Assembly (NCBI GenBank): GCA_963786805.1
Contig: CAWBAK010000004.1
Coordinates: 124,001 to 188,000 of the forward strand
Reading direction: 5' to 3'
Length of the DNA: 64,000 bases
Origin: CALGFI01 sp963786805
Lineage (GTDB): Bacteria; Actinomycetota; UBA4738; HRBIN12
Shown here one piece after another: positions 14,136-22,617 of the stretch. How positions within the stretch are numbered: position 1 is the first letter of the stretch; the number at the start of each line of letters is the position of its first letter. The notes under the pieces were generated by a model, which saw nothing but the letters and a program-made list of their open reading frames with translations, ran no database searches and was not told the origin of the DNA. The position numbers were made by a program, and so were the translations under genes.

Positions 14136-14303
14136 CTACCTGCCGCGTCTGCGGAGCATCAGCACCACGACGATGACGATGATGATGACCACGACGAGCG
14201 AACCTCCAGTCAAGAGGTTGTCGTTGCCGCCGTTGCCTTCGTCTTCACATGCCGCCAGGAGCGCCGCGGCGAGCGCGAGCGGTGCGAATACCTTCGCCTT
14301 CAT
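14136..14303 (-). CDS. small lipoprotein-like protein with C-terminal membrane segment
   Basis: 55 residues. The N-terminus (MKAKVFAPLALAAALLAAC) looks like a signal peptide with a lipobox ending in Cys19. A short Glu/Asp/Asn/Gly-rich spacer follows, then a Val/Ile-rich helix and the basic tail LMLRRRGR. A signal, short spacer, helix and Arg-rich end resemble C-terminal sorting tags, but almost nothing lies between them. The ATG at 14303 follows a GGGAGG ribosome site. It lies 18 nt upstream of the VOC gene on the same strand and could be cotranscribed. Function unknown. Confidence 0.6.
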   Translation of the reverse strand: MKAKVFAPLALAAALLAACEDEGNGGNDNLLTGGSLVVVIIIVIVVVLMLRRRGR

Positions 14304-14390
14304 GGTTGCCTCCCTCTAGTGAGAGCAACTCATACCCGCCTGCGGGCCGTTTCAGGCGTCGAGCCCACCGATTCAAGAGGGAGATGTAGA

Positions 14391-14422
14391 GAGCCCCGTG
14401 ACGGCGAACCGCCACGGGGCTC
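14391..14422. repeat. 10-bp perfect inverted repeat (hairpin)
   Basis: GAGCCCCGTG at 14391-14400 and CACGGGGCTC at 14413-14422 form a perfect stem with a 12-nt loop. It lies about 90 nt upstream of the small lipoprotein gene and about 20 nt beyond the end of the hen1 remnant. There is no clear U-tract on either side, so it is either a weak terminator or an operator; I cannot tell which. Confidence 0.5.
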
Positions 14423-14441
14423 CTGCTGGGGAGCCCTTCCT

Positions 14442-14741
14442 TCACGAGGAAGCAGGGAAACTCAGCGGTCGAACGCTACTCCGACGAGTCCGGTACGTCG
14501 AATCGGCCGGTGCTAGGCCATGTTCGGGGCGAGCGGCATGGGCGGCGGCCGCAGCATCGCGCGAGCTGACCACGCTCCGCGCACGGTTCAGGGATGCGCT
14601 GGTCTCTCTTCCTCCTTCGGGAGGTGGCGGTCGGGGCTCGACGAACCACAGCTCGACGGAGCGAACGGAGTCCGGGTTCTTGTGCAGGAGGAACCCGAGA
14701 TCCGTCGCCGGGACGTGCGTCGTGCTGATCGTGAGGAGCAT
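14442..14741 (-). pseudogene. remnant of Hen1-type RNA 3'-terminal ribose 2'-O-methyltransferase (N-terminus only)
   Basis: The first about 34 residues, opening MLLTISTTHVPATDLGFLLH and continuing KNPDSVRSVELWF, closely match the N-terminus of bacterial Hen1, which methylates repaired RNA ends. After that the frame turns into Pro/Arg/Ala-rich sequence with no resemblance to the family, and no methyltransferase domain exists in the remaining 700-nt gap. No Pnkp kinase-phosphatase-ligase partner is nearby. I therefore read it as a decayed fragment, not a working gene. The gap 14304-15015 otherwise holds only the hairpin at 14391-14422. Confidence 0.65.
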
Positions 14742-15015
14742 CAGACCTTCCCGCTGCCGTAAGTCACCGAGTATCCCAAGCGCCCGATGCTCGAGATGAG
14801 AGGAAACTCACCGGTGCGAGCTCGCTCGTTCAGACGGGCACGAGACCGGCGAGCTCACCCCAGGTCCGTGTCCGGTTATGTGCTCTGAAGCGTATCGACG
14901 CGGCTCCCCCGTTGCTCCGTGCTGCAACCAAAAGGAATGCTTCTTCAAGCATGCGGAGGTCGCTGCGGGGGTAACGACTTACGTGGATCTCCGCATCAGG
15001 GGAAGGGAGACAGCG

Positions 15016-15876
15016 ATGCCACCTCGGCTCCGTTCGAGCATCTCTCGGATCATCGGCTGCACGATCGCCCTGCTCGTCGTCGTCGTGCCGCTTCAAGCCC
15101 TGGCGGACGAGCCGTTGATCGGAGGGGCTGAAGCGGCCCTGCCCACTGCCGGAGTCGTCACCGAGGTCGTCGAAACCGTGGAAGTGATCGAGGAGGTCGA
15201 GCCGCCGGCAGAGGTCGTCGAGGAAGTCGAGCCGGTGGCAGAGGTCGCCGCCGAGGTTGAGCAGACGGCCGGAGGAGCGGTGGAGAGCGTCGGCGATGCG
15301 GCGGCCGAGGTGGTCAACGAGGCTCCGACCGTCGAGGAGGCCCAAGGAGCGGCCGGCAACGCCTCGGGGCAGGTCCAGGGAAACGCCGGCGCGGTGGTGA
15401 ACAACGCATCCGCGAGCGGCGGATCGGCCGCGGATGCGACCGCCGGATCGGGCGGATCGGCGGACACCGGAGCTTCTCCCGGGGCCGGCAAGCACGCGGA
15501 ACATGGCGCCCAGCCGACGGATGAGCGGATCACGGTCGCGTCGACGGGATCGACATGGCGACGGACGCATTTCGCCCGACTGGGTGTGGTCGTGCCCGCC
15601 GCTTCGTTCCTGTACCAGCCGTTGACGCTTCAAGGGAGCCCGGCCGATGAGCCCGAAGTCGACCCATGCGAAGACGATCCGGGGCTGGCGTGTCTGGGTC
15701 TCCTGTTCGGCATCGGCGAGTTCGCCGAGGCCGGCGGTGACGTCCTCGGTCTCTTCCTCGCCGCGACTGGCGTCGTTCTGCGTGGCCTGATCGTCCTCGC
15801 ATTCGCCCTGCTGCTCGCCGGAGTCGTCGCTCTTTCGATCGCGCCGAGGCGCGCGACGCCTCGCGGGACGGGCTGA
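15016..15876 (+). CDS. secreted, membrane-anchored Glu/Val-rich low-complexity protein
   Basis: 286 residues. The start ATG 15016 is well placed after GGAAGGGAGA. A signal peptide (ISRIIGCTIALLVVVVPLQA, cleaved near ALADE) leads into a stretch of repeating EVVE/EVEP units, a Gly/Ser/Ala-rich linker, a short Cys-containing segment (VDPCEDDPGLACLG) and a terminal hydrophobic helix ending APRRATPRG. Topology is thus an exported stalk anchored at the C-terminus. No known domain. A membrane protein gene follows after 13 nt, so the two are probably an operon. The biased composition may suit a spacer in the envelope; this is inference. Confidence 0.75.
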   Translation: MPPRLRSSISRIIGCTIALLVVVVPLQALADEPLIGGAEAALPTAGVVTEVVETVEVIEEVEPPAEVVEEVEPVAEVAAEVEQTAGGAVESVGDAAAEVVNEAPTVEEAQGAAGNASGQVQGNAGAVVNNASASGGSAADATAGSGGSADTGASPGAGKHAEHGAQPTDERITVASTGSTWRRTHFARLGVVVPAASFLYQPLTLQGSPADEPEVDPCEDDPGLACLGLLFGIGEFAEAGGDVLGLFLAATGVVLRGLIVLAFALLLAGVVALSIAPRRATPRGTG

Positions 15877-15889
15877 CCCTGGAGCCGGG

Positions 15890-16522
15890 TTGGCGAACGC
15901 CGGTCAGAACGCCTCGGCGAGGCGCCGGTCTCATCCGGCTCGAGATTGGCTGGGCGACCCCTACCGCGATCGCGCGCACTGGTACTTCCTCGTCTGCTTG
16001 ATCGTCACCGCGACGTTGCTCTTCGTTGCGGAGCGCAACGATCGGCCTTCCGGCTCTACGGATGAGGCGCCGGGCGCAGGATCACTCGCGCGCGGGCTCG
16101 TCGAGTATGAGAACCGGACGGGGGGATATCGGTTCATCTACCCCCAGACCTGGGATCTGCGAAACGACGGTCGCTTCACGCAAGTCACGAGCCCGGATGG
16201 AACGATCGACCTTTCGTTCCAACCGCGTCCGAACGGTACACAGGGGCTCTCTGCAAGCCCGCTGCTTCGGCCCTCCGACCCCGAACACTCTCACGAGCGC
16301 CTGATCGGATCGCGATGGGAGCTGATCGGAGGCTCGCTCTCGCTCCTCGTCGGCGGCACCGCGACCGACACATCCGGTCGCCGGGTGCGTTTCCTCCAGA
16401 TCTCGGTGGGCGCCGAGCCGCGGGACTACTCCATCACCATCGTCGTGCCGTTCAAGTCCGATCCCGAAGAGGTCCTCCCTCTGGTCGAGGAGATCGTCTC
16501 TACCTTCGACACCATCGAGTAG
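15890..16522 (+). CDS. single-pass membrane protein with PsbP/DUF1795-like extracytoplasmic domain
   Basis: 210 residues from TTG 15890 with GGAG five bases upstream. One transmembrane helix (WYFLVCLIVTATLLFVA, about residues 31-47) is followed by an outside domain beginning YENRTGGYRFIYPQTWDL, the strand pattern of PsbP/Mog1-like lipoprotein domains, and ending in VEEIVSTFDTIE. Function unknown. It is paired with the upstream E/V-rich exported protein and is convergent with the next gene (22-nt gap). Confidence 0.7.
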   Translation: MANAGQNASARRRSHPARDWLGDPYRDRAHWYFLVCLIVTATLLFVAERNDRPSGSTDEAPGAGSLARGLVEYENRTGGYRFIYPQTWDLRNDGRFTQVTSPDGTIDLSFQPRPNGTQGLSASPLLRPSDPEHSHERLIGSRWELIGGSLSLLVGGTATDTSGRRVRFLQISVGAEPRDYSITIVVPFKSDPEEVLPLVEEIVSTFDTIE

Positions 16523-16544
16523 CCATGCTGGGAGGGGCGATCCG

Positions 16545-17465
16545 CTAGTCGGCGATCTGCCAGGCATCGGACTCGGCGGCCTGCCCGCAGCTGAAGTGGT
16601 CGTACAGGATCGTGTTTCCGCGGGGCCTCACCTGAACGTGAGTCCTTCCGATGTCGTCCCCGTTCGGGAGGCGCCACAACTCCGCGCGGGACCCATCGAG
16701 GCGTTCGCGGATCAGCCTCACGCGGTTGCCACATCCGCTCCGCGCCCGCGCGTAGTACACCGTCCCCTCGAGATCGACCGAAGGCGCGTGGTACCGAAGG
16801 TGGCCCGGGTTGGCGATCGTTTCCGACTCGCCGGTCGGGATGTGGTACCGGACGATGTTGCACTCGGACTTCGAAGGACACCGGTACCAGACCGCCCACG
16901 CCCCGCTCACTTGGCCCGGCGCGAGGAATCTGTTCACTCCCCGTATCTTGGCGAGTCGTTTCGCCACGCCGGTCGACAGGTCGAACAGGATGATGCGTCT
17001 CGTGGTGTTCTCCTGAAGACGACCGAAGAGCAGCCATCGCCCGGAGGTGCTCGGCCAGTACTCCCAGTGCTCGGTGTTGATGCCTGAAGGAGGTTTGCTC
17101 CGCTCGCCGGTGGACAGATCGAAGAACCGCAGCCCGGACCGCCCGCGTTCGAACTGTTGGTAGACGAGTCGGTCGCCCTCGATGTCGCCATTGGCCCCGT
17201 TCGTGCCCGGAGGATTGACGCGCGTTTGCGAGCCGGTGTCCACCGAGCGGGCGATCACGTCGTAGTGCCGCGGACGCTTCCTCGTGTTCTGCTGCCATGC
17301 GAGCCAGCCGCTTCCTCGGACCGGTTGGAACTCGCCGACCCTCGGCCGGCCGAGGATGACCTCCGGAGTGCCGGCGTGCGCAGAGGGCGCGTCCACGAGA
17401 CACAGCAGGATGACCGCGAGTGCCAGCGACACCGACGAGATCCACCGCCGCGGGTACCTCGACAT
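16545..17465 (-). CDS. secreted TolB-like/beta-propeller-type protein
   Basis: The product begins with a signal peptide (WISSVSLALAVILLCLVDAPSAHA). About 280 residues of short repeated strand units with Trp/Tyr follow, such as GWLAWQQN, RLVYQQF, RWLLFGRL, AWAVWYRC and GTVYYARA, as in propeller blades that read out a value and its formatting. Two Cys pairs may form disulfides. ATG 17465 follows GGGGAGGGACC and is preferred over the upstream in-frame ATG at 17489. It lies 51 nt downstream of the PAP2 gene on the same strand, so it may be the tail of that operon. Exact function unknown. Confidence 0.65.
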   Translation of the reverse strand: MSRYPRRWISSVSLALAVILLCLVDAPSAHAGTPEVILGRPRVGEFQPVRGSGWLAWQQNTRKRPRHYDVIARSVDTGSQTRVNPPGTNGANGDIEGDRLVYQQFERGRSGLRFFDLSTGERSKPPSGINTEHWEYWPSTSGRWLLFGRLQENTTRRIILFDLSTGVAKRLAKIRGVNRFLAPGQVSGAWAVWYRCPSKSECNIVRYHIPTGESETIANPGHLRYHAPSVDLEGTVYYARARSGCGNRVRLIRERLDGSRAELWRLPNGDDIGRTHVQVRPRGNTILYDHFSCGQAAESDAWQIAD

Positions 17466-17516
17466 CGCGGTCCCTCCCCACCTGCTCATCCCACGATACC
17501 GCGCGAGTTTCGGCAG

Positions 17517-18176
17517 TCAGCCGGGCACCGCGAGACGCGCTCGACGCCGGATCGTCACGTCGCGGACCTCCGTCACCAGGGCGGCGACGGTGAGCGCGAT
17601 CCCGGCGCCGAGGAGCGTGCCCGCCACGACGTCGGAGAACCAGTGGGCGTTCAGGTACACCCTCGACAGGGCCATCGCGAACGAGAACAACGCGGCATAC
17701 ACCTCCCACCGCCTCCGGTGGGGGCCGGCAGGCAGGAGCACCAGCACGAGCGCGATCGCCGTCGCGGCGGTGGCCACGGCGTGTCCCGACGGGAAGGAGA
17801 ACCCTCTCGTGTCGACGAGCGCGCCCGGTGGCCGAGGCCGTGCGTACCAGGCCTTGAACACCAGCAGCGCCACCTCCGCGACGAGCCAGATCAGCAGCCA
17901 CGTCGCGAGCGCGCGCCAACGGCGCCGCACCGCGAGGAACACGGCCACCACGGTGCGGAGCGGGATCAGGACCCATCCACCGCCGAGCACGTTGAGCACC
18001 CTGGCGAGGACCGTGAGCGGGGCGTTCCGGATGTCGTCCGCGCCGCGATACACGACGTCGTCCACGGCCTGCACCGACGGCCTCGTCGCGTCGAACCCGA
18101 CGAGCACGAACACCAACACAGTGACGAAGAGCAACCCCGCCGCGTAGAGCAGCGCTCGTCGATGGTTCGTCAGCAC
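17517..18176 (-). CDS. PAP2-family membrane phosphatase
   Basis: 219-residue integral membrane phosphatase of the PAP2 superfamily with all three active-site motifs: KAWYARPRP, SFPSGHA and SRVYLNAHWFSDVVAG. It would remove phosphate from a lipid phosphate (phosphatidate, undecaprenyl-PP or similar) on the outer side of the membrane. About six hydrophobic segments are visible. GTG 18176 is chosen because the upstream frame overlaps the preceding gene without coding character. It is the last of five tightly spaced genes (13 nt after the preceding lipoprotein gene). Confidence 0.88.
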   Translation of the reverse strand: MLTNHRRALLYAAGLLFVTVLVFVLVGFDATRPSVQAVDDVVYRGADDIRNAPLTVLARVLNVLGGGWVLIPLRTVVAVFLAVRRRWRALATWLLIWLVAEVALLVFKAWYARPRPPGALVDTRGFSFPSGHAVATAATAIALVLVLLPAGPHRRRWEVYAALFSFAMALSRVYLNAHWFSDVVAGTLLGAGIALTVAALVTEVRDVTIRRRARLAVPG

Positions 18177-18189
18177 GGTTGGGCTTCGC

Positions 18190-18777
18190 TCATCCGGGGC
18201 AGGGGCTCGCTCCGAATCCGCAGAGCTCGAGGCCCACGGTCTCGCGCATCCGCTCCACCAGCGGGAGGCGCGGGCGGAAGCTGAGGGCATCGTCGATGTC
18301 GACGGCAAGCGCGGGCGAGGCGTTCGGGTTGAACGCGAAGCGGTAGGTCACACAGCCGCCTTCGAACAGGTAGTAGCGGTTCGCCGCGAACCGCGGCGGC
18401 AGGCTGATCGGCTCCTCGAACCGGCGCGTCCCGGTCTCGTCGAGTCCCCGGACGCGACCTCGATCGCCTCGGACACGTCGCAGGTCTCGGTCAAGGGATA
18501 CCCGGACCGCCTGGAACCCTGCCCGGTCCGAGTCGAGCCAGAAGCTCGCGCTGCCGTTCTCGATGTCCGATCCGCCGAAGATCCACCCGACGGGGAACTC
18601 CTCGATGCAGGGCAACAGGCTCGCGGTCGGGACGGCCTGCGCCGCGAGGATCATGCTCGGGTCACCCAACTCGCAGGTGACCTGATGGAACTGGCGCGAC
18701 TCACACGCGGGAAGCACCGCGAGCGCGACTACGATCGCCGCGCACCACGACGCCCGCCGGCTCCAGCCGCGGATCAC
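18190..18777 (-). CDS. predicted lipoprotein of unknown function
   Basis: 195 residues. It starts at GTG 18777, overlapping the kinase-fusion stop as GTGA. The N-terminus (SWCAAIVVALAVLPAC) is a lipoprotein signal with Cys at the lipobox, so the protein should be anchored outside the membrane. Further Cys residues (VTCELG, LPCIEEF, EGGCVTYRF, ELCGFG) suggest disulfides. The middle section near 18425-18500 reads more naturally in another frame (LTETCDVSEAIEV), hinting at two compensating base errors. No family recognised. Coupling to the kinase fusion suggests it acts in the same envelope system. Confidence 0.7.
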   Translation of the reverse strand: MIRGWSRRASWCAAIVVALAVLPACESRQFHQVTCELGDPSMILAAQAVPTASLLPCIEEFPVGWIFGGSDIENGSASFWLDSDRAGFQAVRVSLDRDLRRVRGDRGRVRGLDETGTRRFEEPISLPPRFAANRYYLFEGGCVTYRFAFNPNASPALAVDIDDALSFRPRLPLVERMRETVGLELCGFGASPCPG

Positions 18778-20468
18778 GTGAACACGCTCCAGTTGCTCAC
18801 CAACAACAGGAGCGACAGCAGGGACAGGAGCAGGACCATCACCGTGAGCCCGACCCTGCGGAAGCTCCATCGTTGGATCGGGATCGGCTCCCGCTCGGGA
18901 GCCAGGGCTCGGAACTCGGACACGAGGTCGCGGCCGTCCTTCTTCATCTCGGTCCGGAGCTGCGTCGGGCTCGCGATCCCGCGCGTGGCGGCGAACGCCT
19001 CCGCGATCTCGTCCGGCGTGAAGTATTCGAGCGCCGCCTCGTACACGCGGGCGGCGTCGGACTTGAGCGCGAGGACGAGCATCATGTTCGCAAGGTCGAC
19101 CGCCTGGCGCCACGGCGAAGGACGGACCTGCACGAAGAACACGTCGATCAGCAGGACCTCGCCGTCGCGAACCATCAGGTTCGCCGGCTTGATGTCGCGA
19201 TGCGCGAGTCCCGCGTCCCACAGGTCGCGGATGAGCTTCAGGCCGCCGTGGATCACTCCATCGTCGACCTCGGCCTCGCTGATCTCGACCGCACCCTTGA
19301 AGAACTCGGTCACGATCATGTACTCGCGCTCGGGCGTGATCTCGACGATGCCGTAGGGCTTGGCGGTCGGGATGCCGGCGTCCTCGAGCAGGCGCAGCGT
19401 GTAGTCCTCGTACTCGACGAAACGGCGGACCGATTGGAACGGGGCCTCGTCCTCCAGCGCCCCGTACAGGATGGTCCGGCCGAGCTTGTACCAGCGGTCG
19501 GCGCGCACGTGGTTCTTCGCGTACAGCTTCGCGAAGACGTACCGCTCCGGCTCGGTCTCGGTCGCGGCGACGCGCAGGCGAAGGGGCGTCGAGCCGCCCG
19601 AGCCCTCCAGACCCACGGGCTTGGCCTCGAGCACGGTCAGCCCGAGCTGGTCGCCGACCGCCTTCTCGATCGCCTCCCCGCGGCGACCGCCGACGTCCAG
19701 GTGCGCGGACTTGCCGCGCCGGTACGTCACCGGGAACACCTCGTTCGGCGTGAACCACCGGAAGGCGACGAGCGCGACGGCGACGCCGAAGATCGCCGCG
19801 AAACCGGCGTCGGTCGGGCGGTCCACCGCGAGGTACAGGCGCGCACCGACGAGCGCGAGGATCAACCCGCCGATGACCCACTTGGCGAGTTCTCGGGGCC
19901 GCCCGGGGATCACGAGCGAATAGATCATCCCGACGAGCGTTCCCGCGAACGCCGCGACCGGCTGCGACGGCATCGCGAAGCCCTCCCAGTCGCCGAGGAT
20001 CAGGATGCCGAGCGGACGGGGTCGCGCGAGCGAGATCGCGATCTCGTGCGTGAGGATCTCGAGCGCCAGGATGCTTCCGAGGAACACGAAGAGGTGACGC
20101 CAGCGCTTGAACACGACGAGCCCGAGGATCGTGCCCCACCGCAGCACGCGGACCGTCCAATCCGACCCGAGCACACTCACTCCCGAGGCGAGATCGGTGA
20201 GCCAGCCCGTTCGCAGCGTCGCGAGCCACCGGAGCCGCGCGGTGTCGAACCGGTCGAAGATGCCCAGCAGGTTGTCGAACAGGAGCACGCCGAGCAGGAC
20301 CGAAAGGAAATACCCAGTCATGATCAGCCAGAACTTCCCGCTTCGGCCGAGCTCGCGCGGGAGCGGGGGCGCCTCCCCGGAGGGCCGTCGATGCGGGCCG
20401 CCGGAACGATCTCGAGGATGCCGTGCTTCGGCGGCGCTCGTCGCCGGAGTGTGTTCGGTCGTGTCCAT
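18774..20468 (-). CDS. membrane protein: degenerate PAP2-like domain fused to a protein-kinase-like domain
   Basis: 564 residues from ATG 20468 (AGGAGG four bases upstream). Residues about 45-245 are multi-span and keep a PAP2 outline, but the motifs are damaged: SLARPRPLG remains, PSGH has become MPSQPV, and the third motif reads LYLAVDRPTDAGF. Residues about 290-480 are kinase-like: Lys in YVFAKLYAKNH, catalytic loop AHRDIKPANLMV, then DVF in place of DFG. A C-terminal helix (VMVLLLSLLSLLLLVSNW) returns to the membrane. I infer a lipid-sensing or lipid/sugar-phosphorylating membrane kinase. Neighbours are a binding lipoprotein, a flippase-like protein and an active PAP2 phosphatase. Confidence 0.75.
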   Translation of the reverse strand: MDTTEHTPATSAAEARHPRDRSGGPHRRPSGEAPPLPRELGRSGKFWLIMTGYFLSVLLGVLLFDNLLGIFDRFDTARLRWLATLRTGWLTDLASGVSVLGSDWTVRVLRWGTILGLVVFKRWRHLFVFLGSILALEILTHEIAISLARPRPLGILILGDWEGFAMPSQPVAAFAGTLVGMIYSLVIPGRPRELAKWVIGGLILALVGARLYLAVDRPTDAGFAAIFGVAVALVAFRWFTPNEVFPVTYRRGKSAHLDVGGRRGEAIEKAVGDQLGLTVLEAKPVGLEGSGGSTPLRLRVAATETEPERYVFAKLYAKNHVRADRWYKLGRTILYGALEDEAPFQSVRRFVEYEDYTLRLLEDAGIPTAKPYGIVEITPEREYMIVTEFFKGAVEISEAEVDDGVIHGGLKLIRDLWDAGLAHRDIKPANLMVRDGEVLLIDVFFVQVRPSPWRQAVDLANMMLVLALKSDAARVYEAALEYFTPDEIAEAFAATRGIASPTQLRTEMKKDGRDLVSEFRALAPEREPIPIQRWSFRRVGLTVMVLLLSLLSLLLLVSNWSVFT

Positions 20469-20493
20469 CGATCCTCCTGGGACTCGGCCGATG

Positions 20494-21451
20494 CTAGTCG
20501 TTCGGCCCGGAAAGGCCGTGCTCGGCCAGCCAGGCCGTCGCGACCTCACGCGGCGACTGTCCCTCGGCGACGCGCGCGTTCAGCTCCCGGAGGTCTCCGG
20601 TGGTCAGCAGCGCAGAGACCGAATCGACCAACCGAACGAACGCGTCCCCGTGCGCCTCGACGACCTCCTCCCGGACGACCGGGGTCACGTTCTCGGCGGG
20701 CTGAAGGCCCAGGTCGTCGTAGAGCAGGACGAAGTCGTACAGGTCGATCGCCGCGTCGGTCGTGAAGAGCAGGGCCACGTCCACCGTGCCCGATCGCAGG
20801 GCGGTGACCGAGACCGGACCGCCGGCATCCAGCGTCTGGAACGATCCGAACTCCAGGCCGTACACGTCCTCCAGACCCCCGAGGCAGAGCGGGCGCTCCG
20901 GACACTCCGGAGGGCCACCGAACGCAAGCTCGGGAGCTTCGGGCACGAGCTGGCTGATCGAGCGAAGGCCGTACCGATCCGCCGTCTCGCTGGTCACCGC
21001 GAAGCCGTTCTGGTCCTGGGCCGGAGCCGGCGAGAGGACCGCCACGCCGCGCTCCGCGAACACTTGTTCCAGCCGGTCGTGCGTCAGCGCCTCGTCGGAG
21101 GTGGCGAAGCCCTCGCCGCGCGTCAGGAACTCGAGCGCCGAGCCCGAGTACTCCGGAACGAACTCGACGAGTCCGCGCTCCAGCGAAGGTTCGACGAGCT
21201 CGCGCGCGCCGAGCCCGAGCTGGCGCTGTCACCGCGAACCCCTCACCCTCGAGGGCCTGCGCGTAGATCTCCCCGACGAGCACGCTCTCGGGGAAGTTGA
21301 ACGACGCGACGGTGATCGCATCGTCGTCGAGCGCCGTCGTGGTGGCCGGCGGCACGCCCCGCCCGCACGCGGCGGCGAGGAGCAGCGCGGCGGCGAGGAT
21401 CATCGCGGAACCGGGAACGACGCGGTTGCGCTCGGGAGCGCGGACGCGCAT
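20494..21451 (-). CDS. glycine betaine/choline-type substrate-binding lipoprotein (one frame break)
   Basis: Extracytoplasmic solute-binding protein of the OpuBC/ProX/OsmF family. The signal MILAAALLLAAAC has a lipobox; then ITVASFNFPESVLVGEIYAQ and, after a one-base break near 21228, LVEFVPEYSGSALEFL, QDQNGFAVT and TDAAIDLYDFVLL. ATG 21451 overlaps the flippase stop (TGATG). The unusual point is context: there is no permease or ATPase gene here; instead it sits between a flippase-like protein and the kinase fusion. It might present a ligand to those proteins or work with a transporter encoded elsewhere. Confidence 0.82.
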
Positions 21452-22582
21452 CAGCCGGTCGAGGCCGGCACGCGCTCCGCTTCCTGTTCGCGGCGCCAGC
21501 CCGTGTTCGCGCGCCACCACAGGTAGGTGAAGCCGCCGAGGGGGATCTGCACGACGTACGTCAGGACCCGGAACAGCAGCACCGCCGCGACGACCTGCGG
21601 CTCGTTCCCGCCGGCCGCCACCAGCCCGCCGATGTAGCCGAGCTCGACGACGCCGAGCCCACCGGGCGTGATCGGAAGGGCGCCGAGCAGCCGCCCGAAC
21701 GCGTACACGGCCAGGACCTGGAGCGTCGAGACCTCGGCCTCGGAGATCCCCACGTGTCGGAGGGCGAGCAGCAGCACGAGCCACAGCGCCAGATGCGACA
21801 TCACCGTCGTGACCGTGATGGCGAGCCATCGCTTCTCGACGAGCTCGATCGTGCGCCTGCGGAACGCGACGGCCTGCTCTCCCCAGGTCGTGATCGGCTT
21901 CTTCCCGAAGGGGCGAAGCACGGCCGAAACGAACCGCCCCAGGCCGTCGCCGATCCGCCGCGCGAGCTCCTGCTTCCACAGCGCGAGAGCGAACAACCCC
22001 ACGGCGACGGCGAGGACGGCGAGCCCGATCAACGCGGCCGCGACGAGCGCACCGGTTGCCTGGCCGGTGATCGCGAGCAGCGCGAGCGCCACGATCGGCA
22101 GCCCGAGCTTGAGGAAGACGTTCCAGATGCCGGTCACGCCCACGTAGAGCGCGATCGCGTGGTTCCCGAAACCCCAGGACCGCAAGATCGTGTAGCTGAG
22201 GCCGACGGCAACCGCTCCGCCGGCCGGCAGGAGGTTCGCGACCGAGGTCGTCGTCTGCGTGACGACGGCGGACTGCGTGAGCTTCAAGCCCGGAAGCGCC
22301 GCCATGTTCGCGAGCCAGTAGGTGAACAGGTTGAACACCATGGCGGCGGCGATCGTCGACAACTCGATCGGGGTGAGCGAGGAGATCGTCGCCCACACCT
22401 CCGAGTAGTCGGCGATCCGAGGGATCGCGAACGCGAAGATCGCGACGACGATGACCAGCGACAGGACCGCGCCGCCGATCCGCCGGATGCGCTTGCGCCG
22501 CGCAGCGTCGGCGTCCGTACGCTCCGCGGCGTCAGCGGTCGTGCTCGGTGCGTGGTCGGTCTGAGTGCTCGGGCTCGGTCAC
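21451..22582 (-). CDS. lysylphosphatidylglycerol synthase-type transmembrane protein (UPF0104/AglD-like)
   Basis: Integral membrane protein of the family of the MprF flippase domain. About eight hydrophobic helices; characteristic stretches are NLLPAGGAVAVGLSY, LYVGVTGIWNVFLKL and GRLLGALPITPGGLGVVELGY. The coding region most likely begins at GTG 22582 (MTEPEHSDRP) and needs one single-base correction near 22535. Without correction the readable part starts around 22398. It heads the five-gene envelope operon. Such proteins move lipids or lipid-linked precursors; the cargo here is unknown. Confidence 0.82.
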
Positions 22583-22617
22583 GGTGCGGCGAGCCTAGCA
22601 CCCAGGTGTTCGGGCGC

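Noticed and set aside
14391..14422. Rho-independent terminator
   Set aside because: Good stem but no U-tract on either strand; reported only as an inverted repeat.
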